A DNA stretch of 64,000 bases from contig JAMPFJ010000008.1 of assembly GCA_023664535.1 (NCBI GenBank), positions 1 to 64,000 on the forward strand. The letters run 5' to 3'. Below, in pieces: positions 44,711 through 53,123 of this stretch. Within the stretch, counting starts at the first letter, position 1. Every line of letters begins with the position of its first letter. Position numbers and translations under genes: made by a program. Source of the stretch: Bacteroidales bacterium. Lineage in GTDB: Bacteria; Bacillota; Clostridia; Lachnospirales; Lachnospiraceae. The notes under the pieces are model-generated. The model saw nothing but the letters and a program-made list of their open reading frames with translations. It was not told where the DNA came from and ran no database searches.

Positions 44711-45281
44711 TTTATGATTTGCTGAGAACAGGATTTGCAAAACCGATATATGGAAAAATTGGATATAGCATTATAAAAACTAAGAAAAGTATAGATAAGC
44801 ATTTTTATGAAATAAACGATTGCGAATACTATTATGATGACGGTAACGTTGCAAGGAAATCGTCTATAAAAAATCAAATAGAGGCTTTAAATTACTATAT
44901 TTTAGAAGATGCCTTTGATAATTACGTAGAGAAAAACTGGGAAAGCATATATAACTCTTTTATTGATGCGGTTCATAAAGGAGTTCCAGTCGCAATAGGT
45001 CAAAGTGAAAGAGTTATCCCAGAAGAAGTAGCACTTGATATGTTATCATCATTTTTTATCATAGTACAGTTGCAACAGCATTAGTAGGTTGTCAAATGAT
45101 ATTATTTGAAACTTACGATAATCCTGCTTTTGAAAATAAAAGTGTTGTAGAAGTGAACAATTCAAATGGAATTATATTCCCTTTGTCTCAAAAAACTATA
45201 AAATACTTCAATCGGATGATTGCTCGATATAAAAATGAGACATTGATTTTGTTAACAAAAAGTCTCAATGATAGTTTATGA
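44707..45281 (+). pseudogene. DUF4238-like gene with frameshift
   Basis: The first frame (44707-45084, 125 residues) ends ...VALDMLSSFF then reads out of frame to a stop. A second frame (ending at 45281) continues HSTVATALVGCQMILFETYDNPAFENK, then NGIIFPLSQKTIKYFNRMI. The two frames join as one protein if one T is added to the run of six T at 45052-45057. The early part (NQIEALNYYILEDAFDNYVEKNWESIY) and the ending (fPLS-x-K) look like DUF4238 proteins, though the usual start with HYIPQFYL is missing. Assignment to that family is tentative; the frameshift is seen directly. Confidence 0.5.
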
Positions 45282-45335
45282 TTCGCAAAATTTACAAAGC
45301 TTTTTATGAATAAGCGATAGGGGGCATTACAATAA

Positions 45336-46619
45336 ATGCAATATGTAATAATTGGTATATGCGTTGTAGCTGCGATAGCAGTGGGAGTTGTACTATACCT
45401 AAAAACCAAACAAAGCAATGATGAATCGGCGAATACATCGGTTGTTGCAAGTAAACCATCAAGCGATGGATTGCAAACAACCGAAGCTGTAAATGAGCTT
45501 GTAATTCAGATGGAGCTCCTCCCGGTAGAAGCAATTCCAGATGAAATTAAACTTGTGGAGATTACGGATAGTAAGGTACTTGCTCATGTAAATAATTTTG
45601 TTTTGGGATTGGCACAAGCTGGAAATACAGTAAACAATGCTGCACAGGCTGCTAAGGCTAATGGCGAGGTTTTGTATCGAGCTATTATTCCGGCAGGCGC
45701 TAAACTTACAGATTCCAAAGCGATGGAAGGTGCTGTCCGTGGAATTTATCATGGAGCAGATGGAATTAAAGGTCATGCTAATTTGGTGGCAGTTGAGGCA
45801 CAAAAAGGTACAGCTGTTGTGGCAAATACAGCGGCAGCAGCAATGGGTGTTGCATCAATGGTTGTAGGTCAGTATTATATGACGCAGATTAATGCTGAAC
45901 TTGGAGTGATTAGTGATGGTATCTCTCAGATACAGGATTTTCAGGATAACGAATATCGAAGTAGGGTATTTTCGCTGGTAGCTCATGTTAAAAAGATTGC
46001 TGATTTCCAGACAGAGATTTTGGAAAATGATGAGCTTCGACTTTCAAAGATTTCTCAACTTGATAGCTTAGAGGAAGAGTGTACTCAGCTTCTGGGACAA
46101 GCTAATCTTACTTTGGCTGGATTTGCAAAGAAATCAGACCTTGACTATGAAAGCTATGAAAAAGCTGTAGGAAATGCACAAGATTGGTTTATGTATCAAC
46201 AATCACTGCTGGATGTTCTATATAAGATTTCTGATTTGAGATATACTTTGCATCTTGGGGCAGTTTCAAGAGAACAGTGTGTTGCGTTATTACCTACATA
46301 CTCAAAGCAGGTATCGGATACGCTGGTACGACTTGCTGCTTGGCATGAAGGTACCGTTGAGCGATTAGGAATAGAAACTGATGAATCTCGAAGAAAGAGA
46401 GATGGCTTTGATGGAGTAATTCATTTCATACCGGGACTGTTCAATGATGATTTGAATTTCAGAGGAATAGAAGAAAGAACTGCAAACATGATTATAGCTC
46501 AGAAAACTGGACATGATAATGCTCATAAAATGGATAAATCTGAATTATATGCTGAGGATGTCCAGCTAATATCAAAAGAAGGAAAAATTTATTATTTGCC
46601 CATAAGTAAAGCAGAGTAA
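45336..46619 (+). CDS. Membrane-anchored 427-residue protein of unknown family
   Basis: 427 residues. A single N-terminal membrane helix (about 4-22, VIIGICVVAAIAVGVVLYL) precedes a Ser-rich linker. An Ala/Gly-rich, hydrophobic middle region (about 95-195, ending TAAAAMGVASMVVGQYYMTQIN) could pair with membranes. A long helical region follows (about 195-330, AELGVISDGISQIQDFQDNEYRSRVFSLVAHVKKIADFQTEIL). The C-terminal ~90 residues are mixed. The layout recalls membrane-remodelling or pore-type effectors but I recognise no family. ATG 45336 lacks a strong site (gggggcattacaataa). AT-rich codon use like the island. Confidence 0.68.
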   Translation: MQYVIIGICVVAAIAVGVVLYLKTKQSNDESANTSVVASKPSSDGLQTTEAVNELVIQMELLPVEAIPDEIKLVEITDSKVLAHVNNFVLGLAQAGNTVNNAAQAAKANGEVLYRAIIPAGAKLTDSKAMEGAVRGIYHGADGIKGHANLVAVEAQKGTAVVANTAAAAMGVASMVVGQYYMTQINAELGVISDGISQIQDFQDNEYRSRVFSLVAHVKKIADFQTEILENDELRLSKISQLDSLEEECTQLLGQANLTLAGFAKKSDLDYESYEKAVGNAQDWFMYQQSLLDVLYKISDLRYTLHLGAVSREQCVALLPTYSKQVSDTLVRLAAWHEGTVERLGIETDESRRKRDGFDGVIHFIPGLFNDDLNFRGIEERTANMIIAQKTGHDNAHKMDKSELYAEDVQLISKEGKIYYLPISKAE

Positions 46620-46738
46620 TAACAAAAAGAATGGTGCTGTTCGAACTATATACCCGTGTAATGTATGCATGAAGATTATGAGAAATCTAAGAATATTATG
46701 GGAAGAAGATTTTTTTTTAAGAGGGAAGGAGGATAATA

Positions 46739-47143
46739 ATGGCAGTATCAACAATCAAAGCTGAATTTGAGTGTGATATCGAAAAGGTATGGGAATTAGT
46801 CACATCATTGGATAACTATTCCTGGAGAAGTGATTTGGATAAAATTGTGGTGACAGTACCTGAAAAAGAGTTCGAGGAACATACGAAGGATGGTTATGTT
46901 ACAAAGTTTAAAATTATTGCTTTTGATGAATATAAGCGTTATGAATTTGATATGGAAAATGGCAATATGCAAGGACATTGGACTGGTAAATTTTTCCATA
47001 AGTATGGTATTACGTTGATTGAGTTTACAGAGGATGTAACCGCTAAAAAGCTGGTTATGAAACCTTTTGTGGGGATGTATTTAAAGAAACAGCAGGCTAA
47101 ATATATTCAGGATTTGAGGGAAGCATTGGAGACAAAAAGATGA
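46739..47143 (+). CDS. SRPBCC-fold (START/Bet v1-like) small protein
   Basis: 134 residues. It begins with the SRPBCC hallmark IKAEFECDIEKVWELVTSLDNYSWRSDL and continues with the alternating beta strands (YVTKFKIIAFDEYKRYEFDMEN, GHWTGKFF), then an amphipathic C-terminal helix (GMYLKKQQAKYIQDLREALE). The fold binds hydrophobic ligands; no ligand can be named. ATG 46739 has aaggagg 6 bases upstream. The stop overlaps the AlkD-like start (ATGA), so the two were co-transcribed. Confidence 0.85.
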   Translation: MAVSTIKAEFECDIEKVWELVTSLDNYSWRSDLDKIVVTVPEKEFEEHTKDGYVTKFKIIAFDEYKRYEFDMENGNMQGHWTGKFFHKYGITLIEFTEDVTAKKLVMKPFVGMYLKKQQAKYIQDLREALETKR

Positions 47144-47470
47144 CTTGTGATGAGATTATAGAAGAGTTAAAAGCAAATGTTTCTGAAAAATGCAAATGTC
47201 GTGAAAATGGGTATTCCAGCGGAATATAGTATAGGTGTTTCGATAGCGGTTGTTCGTGCGATAGCAAAAAAAGCGGGAAAATCAAACGAACTGGCAAGAG
47301 AATTGTGGAGCTCCGGTTACCATGAGGCAAAATTATTAGCAGTATTGATTTTTGATAAAAAGACAATATCGCATGATGAGATAGAGAAACTTATATGTGA
47401 TGTTCAATCGTGGGCATTAATGGAAAGGTTTAGTGATGAATCAAAAGAAAGTGTTGGTTTTTTTGCATAG
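47140..47470 (+). pseudogene. AlkD-like DNA alkylation repair gene, frameshifted and truncated
   Basis: The frame from ATG 47140 gives MTCDEIIEELKANVSEK and then goes out of frame at a run of five As (47186-47190). Adding one A restores NANVVKMGIPAEYSIGVSIAVVRAIAKKAGKSNELARELWSSGYHEAKLLAVLI, a clear HEAT-repeat AlkD-like N-terminal half. The sequence ends after DVQSWALMERFS, about 110 residues instead of the usual ~230, so it has lost its C-terminal half as well. AlkD-type enzymes excise alkylated bases; this copy cannot be functional unless re-framed, and would still be half-length. Confidence 0.75.
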
Positions 47471-47513
47471 GTAGCAGATGGTAATGTTTACATAGAAATT
47501 GCAGGTGATAGTT

Positions 47514-48391
47514 GTGAATATAGAAGCATATGATGCGGAATCTTTAAGAAAGCTCGTCAGACTTCTTGAATATGAGAACAGGCTGTTAAAAGAGAAGCTG
47601 AAAAAGGAAAATATTCCATATGATGAGGTCAATTCTTTTGAAGAGACGATAGATAATGTGGAAGAATATGACCCGGACCAGGGGGAACGTATCGTTAATC
47701 CGCAGTATATAACAGAGGAAATGGCAACACACTTCTTTTCCATGTTTTGGGGACGAGAAGATGTGTATGCCAAACGTGGTAAAAATGGTGGCTATTTTCC
47801 GCAATGTGATAACAGATGGGATACTAGACTTTGTCCAAAACAGCGAGGAGAAAAAGTGTTCTGTGATGAATGCGAAAATACCAAATGGACAAAGCTGGAT
47901 GTAAAGAAAATTATTGCACATTTGTTAGGCTATAAAGAGGATGGTTCAGATGTAATCGGTGTATATCCGCTATTGCCCGATGGAATGTGTAGATTTATTG
48001 TGTTTGATTTTGATAATCATGAAAAAGGTGCAGAGGCAACGGATTTTGCTAATATGGATAATGAGTGGCATAAGGAAGTAGATGCTCTTAGAAAAATGTG
48101 CGAAATAAATGATATTAAGCCATTGGTAGAACGTTCTCGTTCAGGTAAAGGTGCTCATGTATGGATTTTTTTAAGAAAGCCATACCAGCTTCAGTAGCCA
48201 GAAATTTTGGCTTTCTGTTACTGGATAAAGGGTCTGCATCCATCAATCTAAAATCATTCCATTATTATGACAGAATGTATCCATCTCAGGATGTGGCGAG
48301 TAGTATCGGAAATCTGATTGCGTTACCATTGCAAGGGCAGGCTCTTAAAAAAGGAAACAGCGCATTTGTGGATGAAAACTGGAATGCATGA
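47514..48391 (+). pseudogene. TOTE conflict system archaeo-eukaryotic primase domain, frameshifted remnant
   Basis: From GTG 47514 (aggtgata site) the product has a coiled coil (SLRKLVRLLEYENRLLKEKLKK). The TOTE-type primase domain follows: FFSMFWGREDVYAKRGKNGGYFPQCDNRW, a CPKQRGEKVFCDEC metal-binding-like loop, the catalytic FIVFDFDNHE and the ERSRSGKGAHVWIF motif. At a run of seven Ts (48166-48172) the frame is lost; one extra T restores KKAIPASVARNFGFLLLDKGSASINLKSF to GNLIALPLQGQALKKGNSAFVDENWNA. It then stops, hundreds of residues before the helicase part of full-length homologues. A 29-residue ORF follows (48372-48461). Confidence 0.78.
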
Positions 48392-48630
48392 TTTAGTAGT
48401 TAAGATTGCCGATGATTTCAAAGGAATCAACAGCTATAGATATCTATCTCAACCAAATTGAAGTAAAAACAGGCATATAACAGCGGCGAACTTATAAAAA
48501 TATGGATAACGGGTGTTAACAGATAACGTTTGTTATCCGATATAAAGAATAGAAGAATAATCAGTTAAGGTGTGCGGCGAAAAAACGTCTCGCCACCGGA
48601 TAAGTGAGCCAATGAAAGGAGAGAAATCTT

Positions 48631-49458
48631 ATGTCAGTTAACATTTCAGCTTGTGCAGCGGGGACATCCTCCGTGCCAAGCAGCACAAAAACGGCAGCGT
48701 CAGACAAGCCGGTATGGAACCAGAGTAAAGCATATCAATATCTGGAGGATATGAATGAAGCCGGTTTGCGATACGGCCGTCAGGCGGTCGGCTATTATTC
48801 TGCAAAAATCAGCCAGAGTGGGCAGAACGGGGAGATTTCCGTAGATGAATTAAAGCAGCAGATAAAAGAGTGGTTTCCGGATTATACCCTGACCGATAGC
48901 GAGCCGAAGAATGTGGTGAGTGGGAAGCATTATTTATACATTGATGAATCACAGTTAAGAAAGATGGCGGCAGACCCTGCTTACCGGGCGAAGGTTTACG
49001 GATTGATGGACCGTGAGCTTGAGACGGGAAGAGGTTACACACTAAAATACAGTGACGGCCGCAATGTGACCGCCCATATTACAGGAAGCATTTTTTCCCT
49101 CAGTGAGAAAAACAGAAAGTATGCCGGAGCGGACGGGATTCCTTACCGTGGAAGCGGGCAGTCGGACCATCCGTGGTCGTCATCGGATTCCCATGCACAG
49201 GTGAGAAGTCAAAGTTTTCTCTATAATAATCTGGACCCGGCAAAATCTGCGGCTAATGAGAGAAAAACAGCGGCGGCAGCAGCGGCGAAGAAAGCGGCAA
49301 AGAAAGCAGCTGAGAAAAAGGCGGCAAAGAAAGCGTCGCAGGAAAAACTGGAAGAGAAAAGGATAGAGCGCAGGAAAGAGGAAGAACTCCGGATGGAGGA
49401 ATTGCGGGAGAGTATCAGGGACGGTAAATCCGGTCATTATTTTGATATTCAGGCATAA
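48631..49458 (+). CDS. DUF6033-like protein with Ala/Lys-rich C-terminal helix
   Basis: 275 residues, soluble. Residues 1-30 are Ser/Ala/Thr-rich. A conserved-looking middle holds KNVVSGKHYLYIDESQLRKMAADPAYRAKVYGLMDRELETG and VTAHITGSIFSLSEKNRKYAGADGIPYRGSG. The C-terminal ~70 residues are a highly charged Ala/Lys/Glu helix. The middle resembles DUF6033 proteins of Lachnospiraceae from memory, not verified. No signal peptide. ATG 48631 has aaaggagag. The 240-base leader (48392-48630) contains repeated GATAAC-like motifs and a small hairpin. GC is back to core level. Confidence 0.65.
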   Translation: MSVNISACAAGTSSVPSSTKTAASDKPVWNQSKAYQYLEDMNEAGLRYGRQAVGYYSAKISQSGQNGEISVDELKQQIKEWFPDYTLTDSEPKNVVSGKHYLYIDESQLRKMAADPAYRAKVYGLMDRELETGRGYTLKYSDGRNVTAHITGSIFSLSEKNRKYAGADGIPYRGSGQSDHPWSSSDSHAQVRSQSFLYNNLDPAKSAANERKTAAAAAAKKAAKKAAEKKAAKKASQEKLEEKRIERRKEEELRMEELRESIRDGKSGHYFDIQA

Positions 49459-49584
49459 CATTTTTATGCAGTTAGTATTTTTTTCCGTTATCTGCACATA
49501 TTATGGATGAGGTGATAAGTATATTTCACAGATATTACAAGTCGGAATCACTTCGTAAAATAAAGTGGCAGAATGGAGGAACAG

Positions 49585-49773
49585 ATGAGTATTTTGAACA
49601 ATGACGAGATACCGGTAGGATTGAGTATGGCGCTTGCCGAAAACCTGCATGCTATGGAAAAATTTGGTAGCATGAGCGAGCAGGAGCGGAAAGAGTTTAT
49701 TAACCGTTCCCGTGCGGTAAATTCCAAACAGGAGATGAGAAGCCTGGTTTATGGTCTGGACCGCATGAACTAG
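49585..49773 (+). CDS. Small helical protein, 62 residues
   Basis: The product is a 62-residue soluble helical protein with a motif MALAENLHAMEKFGSMSEQERKEFINRSR and a C-terminal ...SKQEMRSLVYGLDRM. It resembles the C-terminal helical motif of YdeI/OmpD-associated proteins and small conserved proteins of Lachnospiraceae, function unknown. ATG 49585 has GGAGG 6 bases upstream; an in-frame ATG at 49573 overlaps that site. A terminator follows about 55 bases later. Confidence 0.65.
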   Translation: MSILNNDEIPVGLSMALAENLHAMEKFGSMSEQERKEFINRSRAVNSKQEMRSLVYGLDRMN

Positions 49774-49828
49774 GGAACGACAGTCCGAATATTCGAATAA
49801 GACTGCCGGATAACGCATGCCGGTAAAA

Positions 49829-49863
49829 AGAGAATTGCTTTGAAAAGGGGCAGTTCTTTTTTT
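49829..49863 (+). terminator. Intrinsic terminator after the 62-residue gene
   Basis: agaattgcttt pairs with aaggggcagttct, with some G-U pairs, followed by seven Ts. It faces the end of the minus-strand membrane protein gene. Confidence 0.8.
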
Positions 49864-49883
49864 ACGTCCAAATCATAGACGGT

Positions 49884-50723
49884 TTATTCCCAGGGGATAA
49901 CGGATATTGCGGACTGTCTGCCGTTGCTGCACTGATAGATATAATAGAATTCAAGCCGGTCCGCCGAAGGAGAGGCGGACAGTTTATCCAGCTCCTTAAA
50001 GGTCATTACGCCGCCGTTTCCCACGACCATGGCATAGACGTAAAAGTAATCCGGATTTTCCAGTGCCGTATAATCGTATGTCGGGATATCGGCGTAATCG
50101 TTGGCTTTTAAAAAGGAAACGGCAATGGAATCCTGCTCGTATTTATTCCGGTAGTAGGACAGGGCAGTCTGGGTGGTGCTGCCGTTTTCCGGTAGAGGCT
50201 GGTTAGTGCGCACGCTGAGGAAGGTCCCATTTTCGCTAATCAGAACCTCGTGGATTTCGTCCGAGTTGTATTTATAAAAGGTGACCAGCCAGCAATAGGC
50301 GGTATACGTATGAAAAGAGGTTTCCGTACATTGATACAGGGAAACGTCCCAGCTGTACCAGTTGCCATAGGAAGATGCGAAATGATAGGGGTACAGATGC
50401 TTAAGGTATAACTCTTCAATCGCAGCTCTGGCAAAATTGACGGCCTCAATTTCCGAAATTTCTGAGCGGGCGGAGTCTGCCGGTTTATGTGTACTGTCCC
50501 ATGCGCTGGAAATCAATTTGATTTTTTCATATTCGGTAAGCTTTGCCGATGCATTTTTGGCAATAATGGAATCGGTAGAATAATATTTTTCCGGAGCCGG
50601 TTTTACCGTTCCCAGGTGGGCTTCGAAAATATTGCGCAGTAAAATACCGGGAAGCAGAATACCAATCAGTGTAATGGTGAGAAATAATGCAATAGTAAAT
50701 TTAGTATAGTTTAATTTTTGCAT
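49884..50723 (-). CDS. Membrane-anchored extracytoplasmic protein, third gene of the two-component operon
   Basis: 279 residues. One N-terminal helix (about 8-33, FTIALFLTITLIGILLPGILL) and a ~240-residue exported domain with mixed strands follow. No lipobox. Motifs such as WYSWDVSLYQC and HTYTAYCWLVTFYKYNSD are seen, but no family recognised. ATG 50723 has GGAGG 7 bases upstream. It follows the kinase gene by 22 bases on the minus strand, so it likely modulates the kinase or is a target of the system. A longer in-frame start at 50828 overlaps the kinase and is rejected. Confidence 0.72.
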   Translation of the reverse strand: MQKLNYTKFTIALFLTITLIGILLPGILLRNIFEAHLGTVKPAPEKYYSTDSIIAKNASAKLTEYEKIKLISSAWDSTHKPADSARSEISEIEAVNFARAAIEELYLKHLYPYHFASSYGNWYSWDVSLYQCTETSFHTYTAYCWLVTFYKYNSDEIHEVLISENGTFLSVRTNQPLPENGSTTQTALSYYRNKYEQDSIAVSFLKANDYADIPTYDYTALENPDYFYVYAMVVGNGGVMTFKELDKLSASPSADRLEFYYIYQCSNGRQSAISVIPWE

Positions 50724-50745
50724 GGGATACCTCCATCTTTGCGGC

Positions 50746-52194
50746 TTAACGCTCATTTTCCGCCGGTAAACCGGCAAATTCGGGAAAGGAAACGGAGACC
50801 GTGGTTCCTTTTCCCACTGTACTGTCAATATTCATGGATGCCCCGTGCTTGGCAAGAATAATGGCGACAAGGGACATGCCAAGTCCGGCGCCCCCCTCTT
50901 TGCGGGCACGGGATTTATCCGCCATATAAAATTCATCGCAGATGTGTCGGATGGTTTCGTCATCCATGCCGCAGCCGCTATCCGTTATCTGAAAAAGATA
51001 GCCGTCGGTTCCGGCAAATCCCCGGAGCGTAACAATCGAATTTTCTTCCGATGCCTTTCGGGCATTATCAATCAGATTGATAAAGACGGTTTTCAAAAGC
51101 TCCGCATCTCCAAAAACCACTGCGGGCTCTGCCTCGGCGGTAAAACGGATGTTTTTTCTGTTTAAAATCGGCTGCATACTTTCAGTAATTTGTCCGACCA
51201 GTGTCGAAACGGAAATTTCACTTTTGACGATGTCATGCTCTTTTAAATAAATGAGGTCAAAAAGCTTCATGGACATGGCCTCCAGCCGCTTTCCTTCGCT
51301 GTAAATATATTGGTAGGCAAGGTTTTGCCGTTCCAGGCTGAGGTTTTTTGTGCGCAGAGTATCGGCATAGCCGATAATGGTGGTCATTGGCGTTTTGATT
51401 TCATGGGTAAAATCTGCGACGAACTGCTCATGCTGCTTAACCATCAGATTAAGCTCCTCAATATGCTCTGATACGGATAATGCCATATCGTTAAATTTTT
51501 TTGCCAGCATGCCGATTTCGTCGTTGGTAGTAATCCTGGCACGGACATGATAATTTCCCCTTGCAAAATGTTCAGTGACGACATTCAGCTGTTCTATCGG
51601 ATTGGTTAAATGTCTGCTTAAAAAGTACAGGAAAAATGAGCAGACGATTAACACGGTCAGCATCAGAATAAAGAAATATTGTATCTGGTCATAGAGCAGC
51701 AAAAAAGTGTCGTCCGCCTCTCTTTTTGTCACAATATACAAATCGGTATTGTCGATGATATTTTTGGAGGCAACATAGATATAGTGCTGCTGGTTTTCCC
51801 GGTTAATCAGATATTTTTTTTCGCCTAAGCGCAGGGAGGATAAAAGCTTGTCCGGAAGAGCGGTATTGTCTGCATCCACTGCGGGGTCATTGCGGTAAAG
51901 TAGTTGATTATCATATACAATATAGAAATAAGAAAACTGCGAAATCATACTATTGTTTGTTGTCTGTCCGATATCCGGCAGGCTGTTTTTTATATTTGAA
52001 TAGTTTGTGTTGATGACATTTAGCAGCTGGTACTCCACGGACGATTGAATCAGGTTATTTTCCTCTATGGCATAGGAGGTCTGTAAATCCAATGCCTGAT
52101 TGAAATTCCGATAAATGATAACAAAACCCAGAACCCCAAGGGCGACGGAAAGAAATGCAATATTCATCATAATGACTTTGTGTCGAAAACGCAT
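50746..52194 (-). CDS. Sensor histidine kinase (third system)
   Basis: 482 residues. Helices at about 8-30 and 171-194 flank an extracellular sensor domain. HAMP at about 195-250, His264 in ADFTHEIKTPMTT, N-box NLIDNARKAS, G1 ITDSGCGMDDET and G2 GGAGLGMSLVAII are intact. ATG 52194 has GGAGG 6 bases upstream. Cognate to the regulator at 52217. It is divergent from the lipoprotein / adaptor / ABC cluster, which is its likely target. Confidence 0.93.
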   Translation of the reverse strand: MRFRHKVIMMNIAFLSVALGVLGFVIIYRNFNQALDLQTSYAIEENNLIQSSVEYQLLNVINTNYSNIKNSLPDIGQTTNNSMISQFSYFYIVYDNQLLYRNDPAVDADNTALPDKLLSSLRLGEKKYLINRENQQHYIYVASKNIIDNTDLYIVTKREADDTFLLLYDQIQYFFILMLTVLIVCSFFLYFLSRHLTNPIEQLNVVTEHFARGNYHVRARITTNDEIGMLAKKFNDMALSVSEHIEELNLMVKQHEQFVADFTHEIKTPMTTIIGYADTLRTKNLSLERQNLAYQYIYSEGKRLEAMSMKLFDLIYLKEHDIVKSEISVSTLVGQITESMQPILNRKNIRFTAEAEPAVVFGDAELLKTVFINLIDNARKASEENSIVTLRGFAGTDGYLFQITDSGCGMDDETIRHICDEFYMADKSRARKEGGAGLGMSLVAIILAKHGASMNIDSTVGKGTTVSVSFPEFAGLPAENER

Positions 52195-52216
52195 AGAATG
52201 CCTCCTGGTCAAACTT

Positions 52217-52870
52217 TTATGAATCTAAACGGTAGCCGGATTTGTACAGGGTTTTTAAATGATGTTCAAGTCCTGTTTTTTTTCGGAGCCGCTGGATGTG
52301 GAGTTCAAGGGTTCTGGTATTTCCGTCATATTCGGTCTCCCAAATAGCTTCATAGATAGCATCGCGGTAAAGAACCATATCTTTATTCCGGATAAAATAA
52401 ACAAGTAAATCAAATTCTTTCGGGGTGAGGTCAATAAACTGTCCGTTCCGGTGAACGGTTTTCTTTTCCAAATCAATGACCAAATCATGGAAAGCAAGAA
52501 CCTTTTCGCTTTTGTGGAACCGCCGCAGGACAACCTTAACCCGGGCTAATAATTCCGCAATTTCAAAGGGCTTGACAATATAGTCCTCTGCGCCCAGATT
52601 AAGTCCCCGTACCCTGTCCTTCAGCGCAGCTTTAGCAGTCAGAAAAATTACGGGAATATGCAGCGGTTTAATGTATTCAAATAATTCATATCCGTCAATC
52701 TGTGGAAGCATGATATCTAATAAAATCAAGTCGAAGGTGCGGTTTTCCAGAATATCGGCGGCAGTCATGCCGTCATAGGCACAGGTGCACTGATAGCCCT
52801 CGTCCTCGAGATTCATTTTGATTAAATCGGATATCGGCTGTTCATCTTCTACAATCAGTATTTTAAGCAT
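52217..52870 (-). CDS. OmpR-family response regulator (third system)
   Basis: 217 residues. Receiver domain ILIVEDEQ, phospho-acceptor Asp52 in ILLDIMLPQ, conserved Lys in YIVKPFEIAELL. The winged-helix domain is at about 122-215, ending in HLKTLYKSGYRLDS. ATG 52870 has aaagga 9 bases upstream; an in-frame ATG at 52927 is less likely. First gene of the minus-strand operon; the 250-base gap to the plus-strand lipoprotein gene is a shared control region. Confidence 0.93.
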   Translation of the reverse strand: MLKILIVEDEQPISDLIKMNLEDEGYQCTCAYDGMTAADILENRTFDLILLDIMLPQIDGYELFEYIKPLHIPVIFLTAKAALKDRVRGLNLGAEDYIVKPFEIAELLARVKVVLRRFHKSEKVLAFHDLVIDLEKKTVHRNGQFIDLTPKEFDLLVYFIRNKDMVLYRDAIYEAIWETEYDGNTRTLELHIQRLRKKTGLEHHLKTLYKSGYRLDS

Positions 52871-53010
52871 ATAGAATATCCTTTCCCGAAAATGATATAA
52901 TAAGTAACTGCAAAACGATAAACTCATTTATTGCGCATTTTTATTATTACTTAAATAAAGAAAGTATATAACAGGATTGTATCAGAAATGCATAGATTGT
53001 AAAAGGATAT

Positions 53011-53024
53011 TTTTTCCGGAAAAA
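53011..53024. promoter_or_regulatory. Perfect 14-base palindrome in the divergent control region
   Basis: tttttccggaaaaa is self-complementary and centred at 53017/53018, between the response regulator gene (minus) and the lipoprotein gene (plus). It could be an operator for the regulator at 52217. No strong sigma-A promoter was found next to it, only AT-rich hexamers. Confidence 0.4.
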
Positions 53025-53123
53025 TATATGGTTACGGATGAAAATTTGATGCAGGTACATAGTAGACTGAGAATAACCGAGGTAAGGTTAACACAGTCAG
53101 GAAATAAAAGGAGTGGATAGGAA

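Noticed and set aside
48160..48180. Programmed frameshift at the T7 run in the primase gene
   Set aside because: The restored frame still ends about 70 residues later without the helicase domain, and neighbouring genes are broken in the same way, so decay is simpler.
42624..48420. The 10-base direct repeat gatgatttca at 42624-42633 and 48411-48420 as island attachment sites
   Set aside because: It is short and simple, could occur by chance, and no integrase or longer flanking identity is present. It is worth comparing with an empty site but not enough to call att sites.
48565..48610. Hairpin before the DUF6033-like gene as a cyclic-di-GMP or similar riboswitch
   Set aside because: Only a 5-pair stem (ggcga/tcgcc) was found and none of the conserved riboswitch core bases.
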